This document shows positions 1 through 3,813 of a stretch of 6,985 nucleotides of DNA, piece after piece. Each line of letters opens with the position of its first letter. Position 1 is the stretch's first letter. Under the pieces are notes generated by a model. That model saw only the letters and a list, made by a program, of their open reading frames with translations. It did no database searches and was not told the origin of the DNA. Source of the stretch: UBA6522 sp036231525 (GTDB taxonomy: Bacteria > Pseudomonadota > Gammaproteobacteria > Steroidobacterales > Rariloculaceae); NCBI GenBank assembly GCA_036231525.1, contig JAZAGZ010000020.1, positions 1-6,985 on the forward strand, given 5' to 3'. A program made the translations under genes and the position numbers.

Positions 1-758
1 ACATCTGGGACATGTTTGGCTTGCTCAAATAAGATCTGACCCCGGTCAATCCTGCTGAAACTCATGGAGTCTCGTCTCAGAAAATGATAATAGCCCTCCC
101 GATAGGAATCGGGCCCCATAACCACGACCCGCCACATCAACGTATTAAATGGTGTGGGCGTAGTGAAAACCTTTAACTCCTCACCCGCCATCTCAAACCT
201 CTCCGCCACAGCACTTACCACTTGTAATTTAGCAACCCAGGACCAACCTAAATATACGCAACTTAAAATCAACCCGGTTTTGAGCGCTGTTTTTGCGGAT
301 GCTCTGATCGGAGCCAGCAACACCACTATCACGGCTACCAATAACGGTAATGTATATAGCGGATCGATAATAAAAAGCGTACTCCACATGGTCGGCGTCA
401 CGCCTAGCGGCCAGAATAATTGTGTGCCGTAAGCAGTCTGGGCATCAAGCAGTGGATGAGTTATCAGCGGTAGCAAAATAGCCCAGAACCAGGGTTTAGG
501 GGTCTCTCTTACCGGCGTGTAATAACGTCTCAGAATCAGCCAGAGCAATGCTGCAAACGGAATGAGCACCAATAGAGAGTGAGAAAAACCACGATGTAAA
601 GTGAAGTTGGCAACCGCGTTACCATAGTCGATGATTACGTCTAAATCGGGTAATGTGCCCAACGCAGCACCCAGCACCAAGGCTCTGCGACGATGCTGAG
701 CGGGTACACAGACAGCGGCAACGGATGCCCCTAAAACAAGCTGGGTGACTGAGTCCAT
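1..758 (-). CDS. YdjM/DUF457 family inner-membrane metal-dependent hydrolase-like protein, 3' end outside window
   Basis: The first 252 residues are visible; the stop lies beyond the left edge. The protein begins MDSVTQLVLGASV, the usual start of the DUF457 (YdjM-like, 'membrane-bound metal-dependent hydrolase') family. Conserved polar motifs follow: PDLD (37-40), HRGFSHS (55-61), HPLLDAQTAYGT (101-112) and IIDPLYT (130-136). The His and Asp residues in these motifs are candidate metal ligands by family analogy. Hydrophobic segments near residues 62-77, 91-100, 135-150 and 162-175 indicate an inner-membrane protein. The ATG at 758 is well fixed: reading upstream, an in-frame TAG comes within five codons and no other start lies between. 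No strong Shine-Dalgarno is visible. The probable terminator at 790-825 separates it from the pentapeptide gene, so it likely has its own promoter. Its substrate is unknown; despite the family name, enzymatic activity is poorly established. Confidence 0.88.
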   Translation of the reverse strand, partial: MDSVTQLVLGASVAAVCVPAQHRRRALVLGAALGTLPDLDVIIDYGNAVANFTLHRGFSHSLLVLIPFAALLWLILRRYYTPVRETPKPWFWAILLPLITHPLLDAQTAYGTQLFWPLGVTPTMWSTLFIIDPLYTLPLLVAVIVVLLAPIRASAKTALKTGLILSCVYLGWSWVAKLQVVSAVAERFEMAGEELKVFTTPTPFNTLMWRVVVMGPDSYREGYYHFLRRDSMSFSRIDRGQILFEQAKHVPD

Positions 759-789
759 CGAAGCGCTACCAGTCTATTTCACGAACATG

Positions 790-825
790 CAAAATAAGAA
801 GCGGAGACGAACTTCGTTATCCGCT
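790..825 (-). terminator. Probable rho-independent terminator of the pentapeptide gene transcript
   Basis: AGCGGA (800-805) pairs with TCCGCT (820-825). Inside lies ACGAA/TTCGT (807-817), giving an imperfect but long hairpin. Read on the minus strand the stem is followed at once by TTCTTATTTT, a T-rich tract. It sits downstream of the minus-strand pentapeptide gene and upstream of the YdjM-like gene, where a terminator is expected. Confidence 0.5.
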
Positions 826-876
826 CTACTTCAGCCGGTATTACGTCGGTTTTTATTGCCATTGCGTCGTGGCCAG

Positions 877-951
877 TCACTCCCAACATCCCACTAACAC
901 CGTAAAGGTTTCTGGTTTTTCAGAGGGAGTCATCCCTGTTTGATCTAACAG
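877..951 (-). pseudogene. C-terminal tail remnant of a MORN-protease paralogue
   Basis: In the frame ending at the TGA of 877-879 the minus strand reads LLDQTGMTPSEKPETF then TVLVGCWE and stop. The large MORN-protease gene (3810-6485) ends AEKAETFTVLVECWQ and stop. The two tails agree at nearly every position from the EK onward, and the DNA agrees too (for example TTAGTGG.ATGTTGG in both). There is no start codon with a ribosome site and no room for a full gene, because the pentapeptide gene overlaps its left end by seven bases in another frame. I read it as the surviving 3' tip of a second copy. The alternative is a -1 frameshift extension of the pentapeptide protein, but no slippery site is visible and that protein already ends in a natural-looking way. 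Confidence 0.6.
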
Positions 952-1439
952 TCTGAATTATTTATTGAGCCATCAGGCATAGTTGTTAAGCAAAAAACAG
1001 CATTAGTCGTAATTGCGCCGGTGAATTTGGCTTGGCTCAGATCTGCGTTGGTTAGGTTGGACTCTCGAAGATATGCTCCCGACAGATCGCTATTACGCAG
1101 ATTTGCGCCAGACAAATCTGCGTTTTGGAGATTTACTTTGATTAGTTTCCCATCAGACAGATCACTTCCCCGTAGCGATGTACTTTTTAGAATTGCCCAG
1201 CTTAAGTTAACACCTTTCAAATTTGACTTAGATAAATCTGCTCCGATCAGAGATACTTTATTCAGATCAGCATAAGATAGATTAGTGCCAATTAAATTAA
1301 CGCGAATAAGGTTGCAACTTTGACACATACCCGTTGCATAAAGCGTTTCTAGGTCTCTGGTCTCAAACGCCTCTACTTTTGCAGGCATGCCCACAATTAA
1401 AGCCAGCCAAATTCCAATGGTGTACAAAGCGCTGAACAT
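945..1439 (-). CDS. Secreted pentapeptide-repeat protein
   Basis: A 164-residue protein. Residues 1-24 form a signal peptide (hydrophobic core IGIWLALIVG, likely cleavage after VEA), so it acts outside the cytoplasm. A Cys pair, CQSC, is at 39-42. About 20 tandem pentapeptides of the A(D/N)LXX type run from about 43 to 142 (for example NADLS GANLR NSDLS GAYLR), predicting a right-handed quadrilateral beta-helix. The tail has FC (C150) and a terminal C164, so the four Cys could form disulfides in the periplasm. The ATG at 1439 is preferred over the ATG at 1484 because it starts exactly at the signal peptide and a GGGAGGA lies at 1451-1457, although the spacing of about 11 bases is somewhat long. 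The role is unknown. Pentapeptide proteins such as Qnr/MfpA mimic DNA, but an exported one is unlikely to do so. Its 3' end abuts the remnant at 877-951. Confidence 0.85.
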   Translation of the reverse strand: MFSALYTIGIWLALIVGMPAKVEAFETRDLETLYATGMCQSCNLIRVNLIGTNLSYADLNKVSLIGADLSKSNLKGVNLSWAILKSTSLRGSDLSDGKLIKVNLQNADLSGANLRNSDLSGAYLRESNLTNADLSQAKFTGAITTNAVFCLTTMPDGSINNSDC

Positions 1440-1450
1440 GCGTTGCTCAA

Positions 1451-1457
1451 TCCTCCC
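1451..1457 (-). promoter_or_regulatory. Ribosome binding site deciding the start of the pentapeptide gene
   Basis: The minus strand reads GGGAGGA about 11 bases before the ATG at 1439. No comparable site precedes the upstream in-frame ATG at 1484, so the shorter form beginning with the signal peptide is favoured. Confidence 0.5.
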
Positions 1458-1513
1458 GAGATACAGAGCATCTAGGCAATACAAATTAGGGATGTGCCTC
1501 TCATCATTCCCAA

Positions 1514-1519
1514 ATCATA
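1514..1519 (-). promoter_or_regulatory. Possible -10 element for the pentapeptide gene
   Basis: TATGAT on the minus strand, one mismatch from the TATAAT consensus, about 75 bases upstream of the start at 1439. No good -35 hexamer is seen at 16-18 bases. The gap 1440-1634 otherwise shows only a weak TGGAG/CTCCA hairpin (1552-1569). Weakly supported. Confidence 0.2.
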
Positions 1520-1634
1520 CCTTACTCTAAGAGGTCATCTAATCTGTATGGATGGAGCCTGATTACTCCAGAGTTTTAGAAATCTAGGTCATCCCATTCG
1601 AGACCCAACAGTTCCTATCTCCCGCGGACCGATG

Positions 1635-2522
1635 CTATTCAGCTAAATGTGCTTGCAAAAACGAAATCACAAGCTGTTGCACGATCCCACTATCTAGAAG
1701 GCTATGTTCATATCGTAACGGTCCTTGAGCGTAGACCACGGATCGACTGCCATTTTCTTTGTTAATAAATTCGGTACAGTCTCCTTTGGTCCAATAATTC
1801 TGGAACCACGGATCTCCCTCGGCAACTAGAGTTAAAACTGGCTCATTTATCGTTGGATTCAGACCTCGGTATTCAGACCACCCAGCGTGGCAGGTCCAGC
1901 CCTCTACAACTCTTGCTCGTAGCGGTTGATCTGGTTCTGCCGACAAAGTTGCGCTTACGATGGCTCCCTCGCTAAAACCGACCAGAAAGATGTTTTCGGG
2001 ATCCACCCATTTCAATTTCCTTGCCTCTTGGATAGCGTGCAGGGCATCAAGCTGACGCATCTTGAGAACGCCTCTATAAAACCCCCCAACCTTTATTACT
2101 GGGTCACAGGATTGGGGGTACTTATTACGGGCAAAACTGACTGGAGCAATGACTGCGAATCCACTCCGCTGGAACGCATCCATCCTGGCATGTGTGCCGG
2201 ACCAGATTCCACCGCACCCATGCAGGTAGATAATCGTTGGCAGGCGTTTAAGTTCGGGAGATACTTTGACAGAAGAAGGATCGGTAAGGTCGCTCGGGAT
2301 CTCTTGATGTTTCTCTGGGAGTCTGATGAGCGCTGCCCGCCATGTGCGATCCAACTCTTCAGGATCGGCCCAGTCAGCAGGGTTCATTTTCTCAGTAGCC
2401 GTAAATTCCTTATTGCTGTTGTTCATATCGTTACCGCTAACAGCAATTGGGGGCCAGATCGCACCACAGACGCTAAGAGCCACTACGCCGGCAAAGAGGG
2501 AGAAGGACTTGACTACACGCAT
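1635..2522 (-). CDS. Exported dienelactone-hydrolase-like alpha/beta hydrolase
   Basis: A 295-residue protein with an N-terminal hydrophobic export signal (about residues 1-33). Alpha/beta-hydrolase landmarks appear in order. The strand-loop YLHGCGG (H101-G105) forms the oxyanion side. The nucleophile elbow is GFSEG (182-186, Ser184). The likely acid is Asp237 in AEGDPW, and the likely catalytic base is His273 in YEHS. The segment from HGCGG through APVSFARN to QSCDP is typical of DLH-like esterases. Predicted activity is hydrolysis of an ester or lactone in the periplasm; the substrate is unknown. A Cys at 19 (LSVC) loosely resembles a lipobox, but the Val at -1 is atypical, so I favour ordinary secretion. 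The ATG at 2522 is chosen over the one at 2549 because AGGAG (2531-2535) lies 8 bases before it and the signal peptide begins there. The upstream region carries repeat B and a palindrome. No terminator is obvious before the pentapeptide gene, so readthrough is possible. Confidence 0.85.
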   Translation of the reverse strand: MRVVKSFSLFAGVVALSVCGAIWPPIAVSGNDMNNSNKEFTATEKMNPADWADPEELDRTWRAALIRLPEKHQEIPSDLTDPSSVKVSPELKRLPTIIYLHGCGGIWSGTHARMDAFQRSGFAVIAPVSFARNKYPQSCDPVIKVGGFYRGVLKMRQLDALHAIQEARKLKWVDPENIFLVGFSEGAIVSATLSAEPDQPLRARVVEGWTCHAGWSEYRGLNPTINEPVLTLVAEGDPWFQNYWTKGDCTEFINKENGSRSVVYAQGPLRYEHSLLDSGIVQQLVISFLQAHLAE

Positions 2523-2530
2523 TGACTTTT

Positions 2531-2535
2531 CTCCT
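2531..2535 (-). promoter_or_regulatory. Ribosome binding site deciding the start of the alpha/beta hydrolase
   Basis: AGGAG on the minus strand, 8 bases from the ATG at 2522. It lies inside the longer reading from 2549, which argues for the shorter protein. Confidence 0.7.
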
Positions 2536-2566
2536 ATAGCTAGATGCAAGTAAATGTTAACTCTAT

Positions 2567-2622
2567 GCGGCTTTGTGACTGCAAGAAAAAGGTATGCAGA
2601 TGTGATGTTGTAAACATCTAAA
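2567..2622 (-). repeat. Leader repeat, copy B (upstream of the hydrolase gene)
   Basis: The 21 bases at 2567-2587 match 6589-6609 upstream of the MORN-protease gene at 18 of 21 positions. After a spacer, both copies have an AGATG...CATCTAAA arrangement. In this copy AGATGT (2598-2603) and ACATCT (2614-2619) form a perfect inverted repeat, and GATGTT/AACATC (2604-2618) form a tighter hairpin with a 3-base loop. It lies 45-100 bases upstream of the hydrolase start, on the same relative strand as in copy A. It could be a shared regulator site, a structured leader or a small dispersed repeat. Confidence 0.5.
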
Positions 2623-2626
2623 CCTA

Positions 2627-2637
2627 ATCACTGTGAT
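2627..2637. promoter_or_regulatory. Perfect 11-base palindrome, possible operator
   Basis: ATCAC-T-GTGAT, symmetrical about the central base, lies between the divergent hydrolase and barrel-protein genes, about 105 bases upstream of the hydrolase start. The half-sites are in the opposite order to a CRP site (TGTGA...TCACA), so it is not CRP. Operator function is inferred only from symmetry and position. Confidence 0.3.
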
Positions 2638-2716
2638 AAACGCACTTTAAGGTCCTCAGCAATTGTCTTAGTATTTTCTGCATTACTTTTTATGGTGCTG
2701 ATTCTCCAGCCTTAAA

Positions 2717-2833
2717 ATGAAGCTGATGATGAAGGCAGCCCTACCACTCTTTGTTTGATCCTTAGTTTTATCCGGATGTTCTTGTTTGGTGCATTTCTCT
2801 CGAACTAATGAAAGTAAACAGCTCGCAAGATAG
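2717..2833 (+). pseudogene. Possible broken small lipoprotein gene
   Basis: Read through a single TGA at 2756-2758, the plus strand gives MKLMMKAALPLFV, stop, SLVLSGCSCLVHF and on to a TAG at 2831-2833. The basic start, hydrophobic core and LSGC lipobox (Cys codon 2777-2779) together look like a lipoprotein signal peptide. A single-base change of TGG (Trp) to TGA would explain the break. Only about 18 residues follow the Cys, and no clear ribosome site precedes the ATG, so chance resemblance is possible. It lies between the divergent hydrolase and barrel genes. Confidence 0.28.
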
Positions 2834-2893
2834 GGACGAGATGTTATACCCGTTTTTTGGGGTAAGATCAGGCTCTCATAAATGCAACTCAAT

Positions 2894-2898
2894 AGGAG
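2894..2898 (+). promoter_or_regulatory. Ribosome binding site deciding the start of the barrel protein
   Basis: AGGAG lies 7 bases before the ATG at 2906. It is only 1 base before the ATG at 2900 and inside the reading from 2882, so 2906 is the best start. Confidence 0.75.
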
Positions 2899-2905
2899 TA
2901 TGAAA

Positions 2906-3199
2906 ATGATCGTAAAGCTAACGCAGAATCTTAATAATGGTTTCGCTCCATGGAAGGAGATGGTGCATAACAATACCCATAAGATGAAAGAACATGGATT
3001 CAGAGCAATTTTTGCAGGAACGGAGGCAGGCGACGATAGCAAGCTGACCGTGATCATGGAATTTGACTCACCGGCAAGTATGGAAGCATTTAAGAATGAT
3101 GCAGAACTCACACAAGCACGAATAGAGGCAGGTGCGGATCTTGAATCCACCGTTGTAACGCCAATGTCAGGAGACTCGTTTTCCAACTTCCCTGAGTGA
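2906..3199 (+). CDS. Small dimeric alpha/beta-barrel-like protein
   Basis: A 97-residue cytoplasmic protein with no signal or membrane segment. The order is a strand (MIVKLTQNL), a helix with aromatic and basic residues (FAPWKEMVHNNTHKMKEHG, 13-31), strands (FRAIFAGTE, KLTVIMEFDS), a helix (PASMEAFKNDAELTQARIEAG) and a last strand (STVVTPM). This beta-alpha-beta-beta-alpha-beta layout, and the length, match the ferredoxin-like dimeric barrel group (ABM, Dabb, DUF3764-like), used for oxygenases, stress proteins or ligand binding. I cannot name a specific family or catalytic residue. It is the only convincing plus-strand gene and is transcribed alone. Just upstream is a short TACCC/GGGTA hairpin with a T-rich loop (2847-2864). 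The fold class may be shared with the GYD protein at the right edge, but the sequences do not align convincingly. Confidence 0.8.
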   Translation: MIVKLTQNLNNGFAPWKEMVHNNTHKMKEHGFRAIFAGTEAGDDSKLTVIMEFDSPASMEAFKNDAELTQARIEAGADLESTVVTPMSGDSFSNFPE

Positions 3200-3211
3200 C
3201 CCGGTAAAAGC

Positions 3212-3255
3212 CTAGCTTAGACCACACTTCTTCGCGGTTTATAACCGCAAGCTAG
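3212..3255. terminator. Hairpin in the convergent gap, possible terminator
   Basis: GCGGTT (3234-3239) and AACCGC (3243-3248) form a perfect 6-base-pair stem with a TAT loop. Immediately outside, CTAGCTT (3212-3218) pairs perfectly with AAGCTAG (3249-3255), leaving a one-sided 15-base bulge. On the minus strand the structure is followed by GGCTTTTA. It sits 12 bases after the barrel gene stop and about 190 bases after the HTH gene stop, so it may terminate one or both. The asymmetric bulge and short T-run make this uncertain. Confidence 0.35.
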
Positions 3256-3439
3256 AATTTGTAGATGCAAAGACGCTATAGCGGGAACATGTTGTAGTAA
3301 ACGATACCGCCTAACCTTAGCCCGAGGAAGCCAGCGTGTTTGTTGACTGCTTCTGAGGTTCAGGAATGGTTGTGCTTCATACCCAGCGCAACGATGCCAT
3401 CGCCCAGGCTAGATCCATTAGCAACAACGCACCCGACAT

Positions 3440-3661
3440 CTAAACGTGCCATAGCGCGAAACGGCAAATATTTGTTTCGCCTAATTTGACTTCAAGGATT
3501 TCTAGATAACTACGCGGCATCCTTTTATGTCTCGTTGAGTTTTTCTTGAAACTCCAACCCTTCACTATATCCACAGATACAAACAACATATCTGCGACCT
3601 CCTGAGGCGACAGTGAGTGCCGCAACATCAAATTCATCAGTCGCTTATTAGTTGTTGCCAT
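3440..3661 (-). CDS. Small helix-turn-helix DNA-binding protein
   Basis: A 73-residue protein. Residues 7-36 (RLMNLMLRHSLSPQEVADML then FVSVDIVKGW) have the pattern of a Cro/XRE-type helix-turn-helix: SPQEVADML as the first helix and SVDIVKGW as the recognition helix. A basic segment (KKNSTRHKR, 39-47) and RMPRSYLEILEVKLGE (47-62) follow, as in small phage- or mobile-element-associated regulators, where a 'RMP...LE.LE.KL' ending recurs. It likely binds DNA; the target is unknown. The ATG at 3661 lies inside the truncated MORN fragment, 25 bases before that frame's stop, with only a weak GGT-rich ribosome site, so translation may be coupled. The bases from here to the barrel gene (3200-3439) hold no convincing gene apart from the hairpin. 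Confidence 0.65.
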   Translation of the reverse strand: MATTNKRLMNLMLRHSLSPQEVADMLFVSVDIVKGWSFKKNSTRHKRMPRSYLEILEVKLGETNICRFALWHV

Positions 3662-3813
3662 GACCTACCGTCTTGCCACTCGCCAACGTATTCGCTACCG
3701 TCTTTAAGCAAAGTACCAAAACAGTTGTGGAACATGCCTGACGATGGGCAAGGAGGCAACGCATATACATTCTCCACCACCAACATAGCCAACAGAATAA
3801 GGATGCAGTTCAT
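3637..3813 (-). CDS. Truncated paralogue of the MORN-protease (N-terminal fragment)
   Basis: A 58-residue reading frame. It begins MNCILILLAMLVVENVYALP, matching the start of its upstream neighbour (MKRILIVLAGLLVVGNAYAL), and continues PCPSSGMFHNCFG and EYVGEWQDGRSWQ. That is a signal peptide, the CP/NCFG module start (C22, C31) and one partial MORN repeat. Homology ends at WQ, after which it reads QLISD and stops, while the HTH gene begins in another frame. The ATG at 3813 is favoured over 3822 because it aligns with the paralogue start and overlaps the upstream TGA as ATGA, a classic translational-coupling junction. The fragment could still make a small secreted peptide, but I regard it as the 5' stub of a once complete tandem duplicate. 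Confidence 0.6.
   Translation of the reverse strand: MNCILILLAMLVVENVYALPPCPSSGMFHNCFGTLLKDGSEYVGEWQDGRSWQQLISD

Noticed and set aside
154..432. A 92-codon plus-strand frame.
   Set aside because: It is antisense to the YdjM-like gene, which runs uninterrupted through the region with family motifs.
1021..1275. An 84-codon plus-strand frame rich in Arg, Ser and Phe.
   Set aside because: It is the mirror of the pentapeptide repeats, with the same periodicity and no independent evidence.
877..1439. A programmed -1 frameshift joining the pentapeptide protein to the ETFTVLVGCW tail.
   Set aside because: No slippery heptamer is seen near 945-960, and the pentapeptide protein ends with a family-typical FC...NNSDC.
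1926..2525. A 199-codon plus-strand frame opposite the hydrolase gene.
   Set aside because: It lies entirely antisense to a gene with clear catalytic motifs, and its translation shows no domain or signal.
2614..2622. AGATGTTT-type half sites as MetJ boxes or TyrR/CRP sites.
   Set aside because: They match too few consensus positions, lack the required tandem or spacing, and the downstream genes have no methionine or aromatic amino acid link.
2683..3186. A 167-codon minus-strand frame opposite the barrel gene.
   Set aside because: The plus-strand gene has a strong ribosome site and a fold-like pattern. The minus reading is Ser-rich and patternless.
3360..3452. A 30-codon minus-strand frame after the HTH gene (MARLDVGCVVANGSSLGDG...).
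   Set aside because: It looks faintly protein-like but is very short, has no ribosome site, overlaps the HTH end and matches no family I can name.
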